Assembly (NCBI GenBank): GCA_959347315.1
Contig: OY365807.1
Coordinates: 11,189,287 to 11,253,286, forward strand
Direction of reading: 5' to 3'
Source of the DNA: Bimastos eiseni
Taxonomy: Eukaryota; Annelida; Clitellata; Crassiclitellata; Lumbricidae
Length of the DNA stretch: 64,000 nucleotides
Part shown: one piece after another, positions 45,599 to 61,200 of the stretch
Position numbering within the stretch: position 1 is the first letter of the stretch
How the letters are laid out: each line of letters starts with the position of its first letter
Translations under genes and position numbers: made by a program
The notes under the pieces: model-generated
What the model was told of the DNA's origin: nothing
The model's input: only the letters and a program-made list of their open reading frames with translations
Database searches by the model: none

Positions 45599-48500
45599 GA
45601 TTATAATCATTTATTGTTATTATAGCTATTGTCATAATAATAATAATAGTTATTATCATTATAATTATCATTATTTTTTACGATTGCTATTAATATTATA
45701 ATTATTATTTACGTAAACCATTATTTGAGGAACTGACTCTGGAGTGGCATAGTCGGTGCCATGCAGTTCCTTCAAGAGATGCCAGGTGATGCCACCATTG
45801 ACGCTGTACTGCAGCAGAAGGTTCTCTTGTCTGCGTTCAACGCCAAAGCACTGACCACCGCCTTGGCCACCCAGCTGGACATAGAACTGAACAAAGTCCG
45901 AGTCTGAGGTATCCAAGTCCTTTGTCACTGCCCTTCGCACACTGTCCTGAAGACAAATCAAGTATACTCAGAGGGTATGTATAATTATAAGCAAGTGAGC
46001 ACCAAATATGTAAGTATCGCCGTATTATAATGATCTATAATGGGTCTCTTCGGAACCTCTCCTGATTTGTTGAAAAGTAGGCCTACCTGAAAGCTATAGC
46101 CTACTCGAACGCAATTAAACAGCCTTTCGCTCTTACTTAACTACTTAAACTTATCATTGAAAATTACATTTACCTCGGTATGATTCATTTTATATACATT
46201 TATTTTTACGTATCGTAATATTATTGACTTGTTTCAGTATTTTCAACTAATACCTGCATATAAATTTTGACTTACCTCAATTTTGTGAACTTACCTCAAT
46301 ATTATCAACGTATACCTCAGACCTATCGACCTGCATCAATATCGTTGATGTGCATTAAAAACATTGATTTCCATCAATATTATCTATTTAACCAGAAGGA
46401 TATCAACCGAAAATAACTAAACGACTTCAATCGGTTACTGTTACCTTGGAGAAGTAGAGCGATTCTCCTGACAGAATGGTTCCACATCCCTGGTTGGCTC
46501 CAACCAATTCCCCGCCAATGACCTCAGACCAGTCAACTGGGAGTCTGGACATCATCGAAAAGTCAGTTCGCATTCCCTTCTCCACCGTCGTAATTGGCAC
46601 ACACGTGGAACCGCCGTAATCTACATCACACCTAGAATTAGCAGTAACATTTACACAGTTAGAAAGAGTAAGGACAGGTACATTTCTGGCACCACTGAAG
46701 TTCATAGTTCAAGGAGGTGAATTGAGAAACAACCAAGTAGGGGCAACCAGTTGAGGCAATGCCATCAACGATGAAGGGGCTGCGGTCGAAATACCCCTAA
46801 GGGCGTTACAAGGTCAATAGGAATTCTGAACACTGTTGGCTACTATGGGTGGTCAAAGCATTGCCATCAACGGACTGAGTCGTCCGACATCCTTCCCGCT
46901 GCAAACCGGAAATAGAATAAGCGGTTGACTTGTAAGAAATAGATATCTCTTGTAACTAGAAACGGAATTACTTACATGTCCATCATCACCCGTACCAGCG
47001 TCGTCATCATCATGATCATCGTCGTGGACACCGCTACCGCCATTATCACCACCACCAACATCATTATCACCACTGCCCTCAACAACACCAGCATCATTGT
47101 AGTCGCCAAACACCTAGCGCCAACCATGTGCCGGCGATTGGTATGTAGGATCTGTCTACTTTTCTCCACCGAACATTATATGACGTGGGACATCGACTTA
47201 TAGGCTTATCCTATACTTGGTTAGCGCCTTGTAAGGAGAATAACCCCATGGATAGAAAGCCCCATAGAATGAGTAAACCCACAGACACTGGCCGTTGACG
47301 CAGAGTCCATGTCCATGACAGAGTTCTGGACACTGTTGACCAACGTATAGACTGCTGATCGCCCAATTACTCGACGCTGACCACTTCTCCTGGCGCAGTC
47401 TGAACCGCGTCGAACTTGACCTGAGGCAGAACAGTAAATGTAACGTAAGGAATTTGCACATCTTCTAAGACAAAAGTAAAGTAAGGAGTGTACATGTATA
47501 TACCTCTTAAGACTAGAGCTATAGAAATAGCAGCGACAGAGCAATTAATGCGGTAGAAGGCAACATCGTAACAGGCTACCACAGCGATGGTGGTAACTAA
47601 GCGAAGAACCTGCATACCACTTGGAAGGTAATTTAAACCTGTTGGCCTACCTACTCCGTTGAAGGTGTTATAACAAGTGAGTCAGCAGCCTACCACGTCG
47701 AAGGTGGCAGCAACACAACCACTCTTTTCCAATCCAGAAACTCTGAAACGTAATAGACGGTAGCTGGTCGATATTCCTTGCAGGTGGTAGGCGGCCAGCA
47801 ACCCTTGTCGACCAAGTCCCACGTCATGCCATGGTCCGTGGAGTATTCCAGATAGATGGCTCCGTCACGACTTGGCTCCGAAAGCAGGTTGCAGTTCATG
47901 ACGAGTTCAAACTGGATGACGTATGATGGTCCGATGTACATCACGTTCGTTATCAGGTATCGAGAATCACCCTCGTCGTAAATTCCGGTGAAGCTGAAGC
48001 AACGATGAATTATCATTTGTTATGGATTATGATTGTGATAGTGATGATGACGACAAAGACAACGACGACGATGATGACAATGATGACGACCACAATTACG
48101 GCGCCGATGATGATCATAATGATAGTAGCGAAGTTGACGTTGCCAAGGATAACAATAGGCCTAGTAATAATAATAATAATAATAATATTAATATTAATAT
48201 TAATAATAATAATAATAATTGCAACACAAATCATAATAATAATAAAAGTAATAATAATAAAAATAATAGTTATAATAGTCATACTAATACTAATAATAAC
48301 AATTGCTATTTCAAAATTATATGGCGCCGCTTCTAGTGAGACTAGTCAGATGCCCTGTGTTTCTTCGCATCCAATGCCCAACCAGAGGCAATCACCTGAG
48401 TACGCTGTGACGGCCGCAGTAAGCCTTGTGGTCACCGAGATGTACATCAATCGATTGTCTCGTCTCGTTTTCGTTCGAAAAGTCAAGACAGATCGTGTTG

Positions 48501-49832
48501 TAGATGCTGTTTGTTATCGATATGTCATCCAAGGCCCAAACGTCTAATCCGTACCCAGAATGCACCGGCTGCCACCACCGGAAGTTGCACAACGACTGTT
48601 GTGCTTCGGACGGAAGTGCGAACGACACGATGCTTAAGACAAGAAAATAATTAACTCAAAATAGATATAAGAGAACGTCATTTAAAGCAATTAGAAGATT
48701 CTTCTTGACAATAAATAAAATGCAAAGAAAATATCGACAATTTAAGCAACTGAAACACTCTAGTTGACAATCTAATCTGAGAATAAATCATCTTATATCT
48801 ATAATCTATTCTTATTTATATAGCCTTGTAGCGTTGTTCGGCTTTATGATTGAATTTAAAGGTATTCCAACATTTAGGATCAATTAGATTATTAGAACAT
48901 TAGACCGCATAAAGTACATGTAGATGTAACTAACCAAGACAGAGATAAAGATTGGGATGTTGACGTAGTAACAAACATTATAATATGATTGTTCTATAGA
49001 AAGTGTGTTATGATGGTCACAATAGATATCCACAGCTTAGTTCTTTTCAATGACTTACGCCGGTTGTAGATATTCTTTGATAGAGAACTGCTTCAGAATG
49101 GACCACGTGATTCCTCCATCGCAGGAGAACTGGAGCAGGACCTCCTCGCCTGGATCAGTCACAGCCGGACACTTCCCAACATCAGATCCACTTCCCACTC
49201 TTATGCTGAACTGTATGTAGCTGACATTTCAACAGGTAAACACAAAATTCTTAACTACGTTTTTTAGGGACATTTTTGCATAAAATATTTACACATATTC
49301 TATCCCGTGCAAATTCATTTATTTATTCGATATATAATTATTGATTTTTCACCAGTTTCTTTCATTTATCTATATTATCTCAGCATTCACCAATTTCTCC
49401 ATTCATTCCTAATTTTTTATTTCTTCAATTATTCATTCATTGATCGATCGGTTAACTGATGAACGGTTTATCTGCTGATTGATTGGTTTGGCATGTACAC
49501 TATTGGAACTACATACCCCGCCTGTGTGGTATTCAGATCGCCCGTCTTCAGCATCCTCACTCCATCCTTGTGAAAGACAATGGACTTCCCACTGGCCAAC
49601 ACTCCGCAGTCATAGGAATGTGATCCACCCTTGATCACCGAGAAACCTCCATCGACTGACGAACCAGAGTCGAATGAGGCCAAGACCATTTCCGGCAGGT
49701 GGCCTTGGGCGGCCTCGCAGTGTTGTCCTCGATAGCCAAAATCACACCTTCAATTCCAGATTATATCAATTTTGTAAATCATAATATTGACAATATTACT
49801 ATTTGGTTTAGAAGATATTAGAAGATATTATT

Positions 49833-49893
<61 letters not shown>

Positions 49894-52800
49894 GATACTG
49901 ATGTCAATAAAAATTACACAAAATAATATACTCAATTGTATCTGTTGATAGGGTAAAGAAAGGTCCTTTTAATATGAAGCTAGGTAATTTACTATAGAGG
50001 ATTTTAATTATTGATGCAGTGGAAGTTGTAATTGATTAAAATGAATTAGCGTGTAATAACATATTGTGGAATAATAATATGCTGTTGTGTTACATTATTA
50101 TTCCACAATATGTTATTAAATGTTAATTAATTTTATTCGCCTAAAATACTTACACACAAGAATTGATCTCACATTGGCCATGCCCATTGCACCCACCAGC
50201 ACACGGCCCTATGAAGACTAAAATAGCAAATGAAACGCAATATTGAAAACAACAACGAAAACGAAACCAAATTAAAGAGAATGCGAAACGAAATATAGAC
50301 GAGCTGAAGCTAGAATAAGTTTTATTTCTTTATTCTGCTACTACTCAGAGGCGCTTTTACCGATGGCCTATAATCCCTTATATAATCCTTATATAATCCT
50401 TATATGATGTTAAGTACCATTACGAACGAAGGTATCATAAAGTTTGCAAACCAATGCACATTAGGTTGGAAGATTTACCAGACATGGGCCCACGCACACA
50501 GGCGGAACCAAACCGAACCAAAGGATAGATGTTGGACCAAGTGTCGTAACTTGTCGATAAGATAACGTCTCGGTCCCTTTTTGGCAAGGAGTTGATAGGC
50601 CTACCACGAAATTACCTAACTTTGTAAGTGCTGTAGGAACTACGAATTGTACGCTTTTCATACTACTGCGGCTAGTATCAGAGTCAGGATTAGTATTAGA
50701 CTCAGTCTCAGATTAACTACCGGTGTTAGTATATGAGTCGGTAGTTTACTTACCATTGTCTATGGCCCAGACTGAAGCGCCCTGATCCAGTTGTCTCCAT
50801 CGAAAGCGACTCTTTGGACTGAGAGCATGAATAGGAAGAGGATGAGTCACCCTCTGCCAACTGTTGGTGATCAGAACAACCGTATCGATCAATGTCATGA
50901 AATAATCATGATGATCATCATTACAATGACAACGTTGTAGTCTATTTGCCTTTTCTAGTTTACTCGACAACTGACCAGTTTTTAAATTCCCAACAAGATT
51001 ACCTTTGTTAGCCAGTACCAACACTAAAAGGGAGAGGGGCTGGTGGGTGGGGCGCAGATACTGTTGACCGGAAAGCAAAAGCAACATTAACCTATCGGAT
51101 GATGAAATCAGTAAGACATGCGATTCACACCAACGATGATGATGATGAGGATGGTGGGAATTCAAAAAAATCAACGCGATTCACTCTTCTGATAGGTATG
51201 TAGGCCCTATGGTTTCGAAGTGGGAGAAGAACAACACGGTAGTTCCACCAACTTGGCATTATGATCATTTTCAAATCAACACCTCCATCATCAACCCGCC
51301 ATATCACTTTCTGATTTGCCTGAGTGACAATTCTAACTAAATTCTAACTCAAATATCACATTGTCGTCGCTCGATAATTAGAATTAGAATAACCTGTCGA
51401 ACTCGTGTCCTTGGTAGACTGAGTTGAGTGGGTCGACTGTTCCACGACATTTGCCCGCAAGACATGGTTCATAAAGAGGAAACCAGGTCAGGCCGTGATT
51501 TGTAGACACTTCCAGAATTACACTGGATGCACAAACACACAGGCAATAAATACCTGATAACACAGGAAACTTTACACATAATGCTGTGCAGGATACAGAT
51601 TAATTTTGTCGGAATAGTAGGCAGAGATTTCTTGCGGCCTCATCCTTGAAGCTTGACTTAAAAAAATTTCTGAAGAAAAATAAATTTTTTTCTGACACTC
51701 GGGAATGCGATTACGATCACGTTTGACCTGGTAATAAGAATATTCAATGCCAGGAAGGTTTCGGACTAATAGTAGAAATGAAGATAAGAAGACCAGCTCA
51801 GGTTAAATTCTGTGACGTGATTGGTGTCCCTCGTTCCAACGGTCCGTTATCTCGTTCCAGCAATGTCTTACTTCGTTTCAACAGTCCTTTACCTCGAGTT
51901 CACTGAGCTTTCGCTGCCGCCGCAGTTCATCGTTAGACCGAACTGAATGAAGATTTCTGGATGGCTTGGGGCAACGCTGAATATCTGGACGAGATCAACG
52001 GCCCAGACGTCCGAATCATGTCCTCCGTGCGTCTTTTGAGTCCAGCAGATCCGCGAACTACTTCCTCTTCCACCAGTTCCAATTGGAACCAGGACGGTAC
52101 TTGGTTCCTGCAGGAACACGTTAACGTTGTCAAGGATGCAGCATAATGCAACTGTCTATTTATTGTGTGTATGCCTGTCTGTCTGTCTGGTGCCAATAAT
52201 GATGGATTGCTATAGTGACGCTTATTAGTTGTGACTCAGCCAAATAATCTCAAATCCTCTATACAAGGCTTTAAAAATGTTCGTATGAAAGCATGCTACA
52301 GGAGCGTTACATTCACAATTCAGAAGAGCTCGTATAGAAATGTGTCAAGCAAGTATTACATTTGAGATTCAGAGGAGCTCATATCATACAGGGCGTTTTA
52401 GAAGCGTATTACGAGTATGTTGCATTCAGTTGCATATGCATGTGATTTTCCATTCAGATGTATAATTGTATATACAAGAGGGATATCTTCACAATAATGC
52501 GACTGAGAATGACACTGCCTAACATGTTACATCCAAACGACTGTGAACACGATATATATATTAAGGACCAATTAGCTTCAAACAGACTGAGGACAACTAA
52601 GCATGATGCTGTTGCATATCCGTTGGGCATCGTGAGTTCACCTTAAGTCCTCTGTGGTCAAGAGCGGTCAGCGATGTCCAGTGACCAAAGTCATCCTCCA
52701 CATAAACAAAGACTCGACTTTTTCTTGGCGGCGAAACAGATATCGAACACTTTTTGCTCCCTTAATAGACAGACGAAAAATGTTGTCTCAGCAAGCATAT

Positions 52801-55800
52801 AATTTTAGTAGAATATACGAGAATGTCTCCTAATGCAGAGAAGATTCTATCAAAGTTACTGTAGTGAGAGTAGAGCCTCAGTAAATATTCGACTGCAGCA
52901 TGAGAAGATGTAAAGGGGCCGTCCATAAATGACGTCACGCAATTATTTAGGACGATTTTTTACCCTTTACACCTAGTCACACGTCGTCACACAAGTCATA
53001 ACCCCTCAAATATGACGTCAGATCTTAGAATTCAGGTGATGAATCTCGTAGGTCAGGTGGTGTATCTGAAACCCGAGGTGCCGGATCTGCACCCCCGCTC
53101 GAAAAAACCACATGTCCAGAATGTTATATGCAAATTTTCTTATAATTATCAAAAAAGAAATTGGAAAATAGAATTTTTTTATTATTGCACTCATTGTGCA
53201 TTTCACAAGATGAAAAGCTCTGATAGAATCAGTACATTTGTAAAAATAATTTATAACAATAACTTGTAACAATCTACTCTCTATGCTTCTCCATTCTCCC
53301 ACGGAGAAGCAAAATGTTCTTTAATGGAAAAAATAGGGAGAGCTTGGATCTCATCATCCTCTTCAACGGATATTCCATTCTGGTCCAAGCTCTTTCTCGT
53401 CTATCCAATCCACACTCTCTCCTAAATCTGTTGAATCGTACATTATTCATTTGCTGTGATTATGACGCGTGTAAATGTCTTCCTACCGAAGATGAACCGG
53501 AAGCGCAATGACCCTGCCTGTCGAAGGTCGAGGGGCGGAGTGCAAAGTCTACGCGTCTTATCCCTCTTGTAGAATACTGCGGTCATCTTGTGATGAAGTT
53601 CACTGCATCTCTGGCCAAGCTCTCCGCCATCAGTAATCCACCTGCATTACAATCAGCATTAAGGCCTTACGTTCAAGCTGGTCTACTGTCATCCACAATT
53701 AAAAACTTAACAGAGCTCGACACTAACAATGAATCTTTATATTTAGCGATACCGTAGTACAATCATTCTTCTGGTTGTTTTCCTTTCCAGTGTTTAGAGT
53801 AAAATTGGTTCATTGTGAGTGTGCATTCGAAACAACTTTACAAGGAACGAGTGACACGAACAGCACTCCCGATCCCTTACATCCTCTATTTCGCAGGCTA
53901 ACGACTACAAACCTACATGAACTAGTCCCTCTAACCGTGGTATACGTTTAAAAGGCGCTATGTAAATGTATATTTACGATTACAGTTACGCTAGCGATTG
54001 CTTGATGACAGACCCAGCGGACAATCCATAGTCGAACGTCTCTTCAAAGAGTGGTTTCAGGGTTTCAACTTCCAAGTTCAGATCTCGTGTAGTCATGTAG
54101 TTGTGAACCTGTTGTTGGTCTTCGTCGCCAAAGAAAATGGCGTTGTTGTCTGCCAAGCACTTGGACTGCACATCAGAAGACAACAAATTCAACATGGAAA
54201 CGAGCTTCTCTTTTCAGTTGCATGGGATCGAGAGTTAAGTGATATCTTTAAAAGTTACTACAGAGACAGGCGATACTACAAGACCACCTTTACAAATACA
54301 TGCATGTTCATAATATTGTAACGGTTTAGGGGTACGCTTGCCTAGTGTCGGCCTGCTGTAGTGTCTGCCTATTGTGTACACCTGTCAACTGTGTTCTTTC
54401 TACTGTGGTATCTACCTGCTGTTTACGCTTATCTACCATCTACTCTAATCCATCTACTATATGCTGTAGATATCTACTATTTACTGTATCCTATCTACTG
54501 TAGTCTATCTACTATCTACTGTGTAGTCTCTACTGTCTACTGTCTCCTATCTACTGTGTATCATCTACTATCTACAGCAAATTAGTATAAAAGGAGTCGT
54601 CGCCTGGAAGATGGAATCGTCGTCGTCGCCTGGGAATCATCGTCGTCGTCGTCGTCGTCTGGAGATCGTCATCGGGGAGCCTTGTAGATTCGGCTTCGGC
54701 CTTGCAGTCTCGGCGCCTAGGAAGCACGAATAGTCGTCGTGGCTTGCGATAGTCGTCGTGGATATAGTCGTCGTAGATTTGCGATAGTCGCCGTCAGCCA
54801 TTGACGTAGCATAGTTGTCGCCGTCAGCCATTGACGTAGCGTTGCAATTACTCGTTAGTTATCGACGTAGGGCCTATTGAGGGAGTGAGATACGGACTGT
54901 TTCCGTATGGGCGCTACAGAAGTATTGTTTTCCGTTGTACATTGAAAGAGGATTATCGAACAAGCGTGTCTTATTCTCGCGTCACCAAGAGGGTTATCGA
55001 ACAAGCGTGTCTTAATCCAAGCGTCATCCAGAAAGGAGCTATTTAAACCTTAAATGGTTAGTCTTCAGCAAACCACTGAAGCCTTACTCAGCGGACTGCA
55101 ACTCGAACTACCCCCATATCGGACGGGGCTGCAAGTCGTCATCCTGGTCACTGTCGAATAATCCCCGTTCCGTTACAATATTACGTGCAAGTATTATATT
55201 CAAACATATTATGTTTGAATATAATATCTTAAAAATCTTAAATCGACTAAGAGTCAACAACTAAGAAAAAGCAGTGCCCACTGCGAACCGTTTAACTCAC
55301 TTGTATTCTTCCGCCGGGGAAAAATAGCCAATTGGTCGGATCGATTGGATCGAAGTTCTCCACCAGGATCGAAGGCGGATCAGCAGCGTTCGTGACGAGA
55401 ACATCGTCGACGGCCCAACATCCATCGAAGAACCCAGCCACTCCTTCTTCGTTCGCTGGTTCGGTCCATCGAAGACAAATGTCGTTCTGACGCGCTGACT
55501 TTGGCAAATGGATGAGGTGGATCTCGGTGGTCGCTTGTTCTGGTATTCTGAAAGTCAGATGTTCCATTTTCTCTGAAGTCTAATCTGATTATCATTCGTT
55601 AATTTCAAACTGATGCATGGACCGCAGCATTGTTACAGGTACATCATGAACGGATGGCGACATATTATGAAAAAGTAGATTTAACTGTCGGCAGCCATGT
55701 AAGGCGCCTATCTCGTCTAACCAACGCCTCCTAGCGAAGGGATGACCAGTCAACCGGTGCATTTACGTGTAGTGGGAATCGAAGTCCCTTCCTCTGCTCT

Positions 55801-58236
55801 GTACGCCAGTGTACTCTCCATTACTCTGCGGCCCCTCTGGCATTATCTGAAGAGACCTCGTTCTGTTTGATGTTTCATTGTCAAGTTTAGTTAGTTTAGT
55901 TTTTGTCTGGTTCGTTCTAACTTACTTTACTCTTCATTTTGGCCCTTCAGCTGAAAGCCTGAAAGGTCCTTTCGTCTAAATGCCTCTGAGAATCACAGTG
56001 TGTTTTAGGGGCGTCAAATAAATGAACGGCTACCCACCTTGCCTTATCGTACAATAAGCATTGCTATTTCAGTTGCCAAATTTATGCCAGAGTCAAATCT
56101 GACCTGATCTGCTCAATGGTAGTCCAATTAGTGCAGCCATTTTGTCCGAAATCCAGTGCCATCTCTGTCCTACTTGACGAAACATTGCAGCTGCCAGGAG
56201 CTACAACAACAATTGCATATTCGTCTATTTGCCTGTGCAGAAGTGACATAGACGAATAACTTATTATAAATTCAATTCCCTAATGGTTAATGATGAGAGC
56301 TTTACACATCTATAAGATGACTAAGATTCATGTGACCCGGAGTAGTATTGTTTCTAAATAGGACTCTGGCTATGTGCCCTCAATGTACCTTCCATGTGCC
56401 TTCCATGAGTGTGTGATGACATGGTCCGGATTAAGACTGTCATGATTAGGGCGAATGGCCAGGCAACACACTCATCACATCATTGCCATTCCTTGAAAAT
56501 TTAAATCGTGTATTTTTTACATGGAAAGCTTAAGCCCACGAGCGACCTAGCAACAATTTTGTTCACCATCACAGACATTATAAATATGCAATGTTAAATA
56601 ATCATGTATTCATTTATGTTTCAAAACTACTTACACAGGGCGAACTGTACAACGGAAGCAGTCGTCAGGTTGAGAGGAACGGTCGTCTGTCAAGAATCGA
56701 AGGTCATAAATTATAAGTAAAGAAATAAAGGTAAAGAATTAAAGGTAAAGAAATAAAGGTAAAGAAGCAAAGATAAAGAAATAAAGGTAAAGAGACTAAA
56801 GGTAAAAAATTAAAGGTAAAGAATAAACAAATATCTCAGCAATTTCGCTTATGAGTAAAACTGACAAAATGACAGCACCAACTCAGTAGATGGTTGACAT
56901 AGTTGATAACAGAACTGAATACAATACTTATGGTGAATAAGTTCTAAAAAAGTAAAATTATCTGATTAGTAGATTACTCTTATTAGCATATTACCACAAG
57001 CGCCACTGCTGCACGACCATTATCACCATTACTGTAATTATCTTCCCACGACTAGAATTGACTGTGTCAATTCCTATAACTAGTAGGCCCCTACTACATC
57101 CACTATAGCTAGCAACTTGGCGCTGTTGATACAACGCTGGCGTTTGAAATTAAATTAACGCTTATGCAAGACGTGTGAGGACATGTAAGTTATAGATGGA
57201 TGGTTTCCAGATTATCTCAGGCAAGTTGAGATCATCTGTATGGTAAGTCCAACTTACCAGTTTGCGCAATGTTCCATCGGCGTCGCACGCAACTGCGGAA
57301 TTTTTGTGTACGATGACTCCACACTCGTTACCTACAGACAATCCTTCGGTTTCCTGCCTAAAAGCGTCACGTGTCGTAATGTAGGTTCCAATGCAATGTC
57401 TTCACTTATAGTTATTTCAGTAATACATTATGTAATCAATTGCTAATATTCTAAATTATTTAGCACCACACAATACTGCGTTTTGGAGAGGGCGTATTTG
57501 TAACGTATTGTTGTCAATAGTGGCTATGACCATCATCATCATCATCGTCGTCATCATCATCATTATCACCATCATCATCACCATCAATGACAATAACAAT
57601 AGCATCAGTTTCTGTCACCATCCATTGGCGACGATGGTAACGAATAAAATAATTATCTCCATTGCTCTCAAGAATTTGTCAAGGCAACTGCTTCTGTAGG
57701 TGTTTATCCAAGTGGTGACAATTATGTCCTCCTTAATCAATTCTATAATTTGTCCTTACTTTAGCCTTCTTGGTCAACCTTAGCATTTTATCCCATATAG
57801 TAGGCCTACGGGAAATGTGCGGAGAACTGACCTAGGAAATATGAGGGAAATGTATGGAGAATATCAATCTTCAGTGGGAAACAGTCTGAATGAGGAGACA
57901 AGTTTCCGCCATCAACTTCACCGTAGCTATTGAGACCAGTTTATCGACCTTTGAGAGGATTAATCAAAATTCAAAGAGCTGAGTTGTATGGTCGCTACGT
58001 GTATTCGTTCAAATGTGTGCCAGCAAATAATACAGGGTCGTTAAAAGAGGTCTGGTCAACGGTTCTCTTTCATTTCGTTGCATTACATTTCATGGTGTAG
58101 CATGCGCTGGAAAATAATTGGAAATTCATGCAATGCACTGTTCGGTCATTATAATTGTATAATTTTAGTTGCAGGAATATGTCCAGAGATTTGACACTAG
58201 TCCATTGCCAGATGAGTGGCTAAAGAATCTCGAAAG

Positions 58237-58294
<58 letters not shown>

Positions 58295-61200
58295 GAGCGA
58301 GACAGAGACAGAGACAGAGACATATTCCTTATAACTGGAACTTGGTGATATGCCTTTCTATACTAATAAAAATGACGGATTGTCTCTTTCGCGATCGGCG
58401 ATTAACGTGAGCCCCCGCCTCCACAGAGGGATGGTGCATCGAAACTGCTTACCTTAATTAGTACATCATCATTCAAAAGTATGTTTTTATAGCGCTTCAT
58501 CTGAGATCGACTCAACCAGACAACTGTGAATACGAAAATTTGTGGGCAAAAGTGCGATACTTTATAAAAAATATACATACTAAATAGTAAATACATGTGT
58601 ATTTTGGTGTGTACTTATATAGTCCGATCATTTAGGCCTATGTTGGAGTCACGTGTAATATATAACATGTAATATATAAACCGGATAAAACTGAGGTTGA
58701 TAAAGCCTGTGTTTGTAGAATTTGGTTCTAACGTTAGCTTATCAGAGTCTGACAGAAGGAGCGATGGTAAATCCTGTCTAATCTTATCAGAGTCTGACAG
58801 AAGGTCAGAGACCAAATAGAACATCACATCTTGGAGACATTCTGCGCCGCTGATAAAAGACACAGGTGGGAAATTTAGGCCCAGCGGGGAAATCCCGTCA
58901 TTTCCACTTCTGGTATGAAACGTATGACTCCGCCATACGAGCGCTTTAATCACTAATCTAGCATTCACTTTTACTACAGCGCGTTCACACGGGGGTAACA
59001 CGTTTAGTCAGAAGAGCAAAGGAATTATGCGGCCACTCTTGACTCTATACTGGGACAAACTGCCTTAGTGGCGGAATATTAAATAAACTAGCAATGTTAA
59101 AATTACCTCTTGCATTGCCAGCCATACTATACTGCGCATGTTATTACTTTGTTTTCAATCGGTCGCTATAATGGTTAAAGTTTTTATTGTTCCCTTTAAT
59201 AATGATACACGAATTTGGTGAGTGAATAAAGCGATATCTCCCTTCAAATTCTAAATTCAGTTCTCAATTACGAGCCAATGTTCTGCTTTGGTTACGCTGT
59301 ACCTCCCCTCCACTCGCCTTCTTTCCGCGCAAAAATTGATCCTAATCTGAGCATACTCAGAGCATAAATGGGCCACCATGCACGCCACCCAAGGAAGAGA
59401 AAGTCCTGCAGCGAAATCTAGAATCTAGATAAGCCGAAGAAATAAACGTAGGCCTATGACTATTCTCAACTGCTTAAACGGATTTAAATACTTGCAAGAT
59501 AAGCAGTAGAGTCGAATTCTGAAAAAAACAAGGTCAGACTTCAACATAACATTTCCAGGGTGAGAAGCAGTTTTGTGGATTTGAAGGATCGCTTTTCGTA
59601 GAATCTGTTGGTCATAGCGGTTTCCTTGATCGGGGGTGGGGTGCCTTAGAATAACTGATAGCACATCTAGTGAAGAGCTGGTGAACCAATTTTTATTCCC
59701 ATATACCCCCTAAGGTTGATAAGTACTTCTTTCACTAGGTGGCCGTCTGGGTTAAATAATATAATAAAATAATGAGCGCCTTGTATGGTTGCCGACAGTT
59801 ATATTCGATTCCTTTAGTAACTAATAACCATTCGTTTTTACTATTATTGTAAATATGTCAGTTTGAAATGAAGAAAAAAGATCATCTTTATTATTATTTT
59901 ATGGGTTAACTGAGTGGTAGAGAGGTCGATCTTTCTCCACTGGTCAGCGGTTCAAATGACACTATTCTCCACCGAAGAGTTGCTACATAAATTACAAATC
60001 ACATTACACTGGCCTTCCTCACGCGATTTCACATATTACACCGAACATTGATCAATTCCATGTCACATTAGCCGATGCATTGCGTTAGCCTACATTACAT
60101 TAACGAACATTAACTTACATTACACAATCCTACCATAAACTGCTTTATCCTACCTTATATCAACCTGTGTGTATTATCGAAGTAGTGATCTGTACCTCAC
60201 TGTCCATTACATAATTAAACTTATTTCATCAATCTGTATCTTACCAGAGCTGTTGGCTGAAAGTCTTCGTGGAATCAAAGTCGTCTCTGAAGACAATGCC
60301 ATCTTCATGAAGAGATGCTAGCTTTGGAAGAACTTGTGTCAGTCCAGACGCTGAAGACAAAGGACGAAGACACGACGTTAAGCAATTGAAACGTAAAAGA
60401 TTGTCTGCTGATTAAGACGCTGGACGATCGATTCAAAGGTCAGGACGTATGTATGCATGCCCCTCACTGTGTGGGTTTCAAGCATTCCCCGGCATTTGAC
60501 ATACACAACGCTTTTGTTTAGCAAAGACCATCAATGTAGGCTACGTCTGGAGTAATGTTACAGTGGCGCAGTAGAAAGTTTATTACAGACTAAGGATAGG
60601 GTCTATTTATCGATTACTTATCTCAATATCGCAGCTGAACAATTCAACCATAAAATGAATAAATCGGTCGTTTGGCAGATCAGAGGATGGTACAGGAAGA
60701 GGTGGGCTTGAATACCGTTGTTTTGGTCTAGAAACTCTTTCCAGATTGTCGTGACAACGATGATTAGCGTCGCCCTCCTTCTTTATCCAATATTTAGACT
60801 GGCATTATCCGGTAACAGAGGTGGCGGAGCTTAGAGATTGAGGGCTGGCTACCTATACCATTTATCCGAATTACAGGAGATCGTCAGATGGGGGGGATGA
60901 GTATATGCAGTGACAGACCCAGAGCTCAATGTTAGGAACGAATAACAGTAGACTATACTATAGGACGCATTCATTAAGACAGTTAAGAAGAAAGCCAGTT
61001 CTAAACGTTTCTGGTTGTGTCCTCAATACTACTATAAAAGTAGGACTTTGGAATATGGAGGTCAATATATTATGCTTGGGTGTTCTATTTTTTTCCATTT
61101 TATTTATTTATTTTGTTTTTTTATTGATTACGAGCGAAAGTTCAGTAGATCTGATTGTGAGATGCGAGACAAGTGCGTTATACCCGGAGTACCATCAGTA

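Larger units (their letters stand above)
57358..60244. other. Reelin intron w2/w3 (2.9 kb)
   Basis: Longest complete intron. Contains the GA/CAGA repeat, a 22-bp direct duplication (CTTATCAGAGTCTGACAGAA, near 58738 and 58785), SINE B copy 3, a tRNA-like head and an ATC-rich tract at 57530-57590. No other exon found. Confidence 0.7.

Noticed and set aside
48005..48547. 180-codon + strand frame rich in Met/Thr/Ile
   Set aside because: It spans a trinucleotide tract and then the antisense of reelin exon w16.
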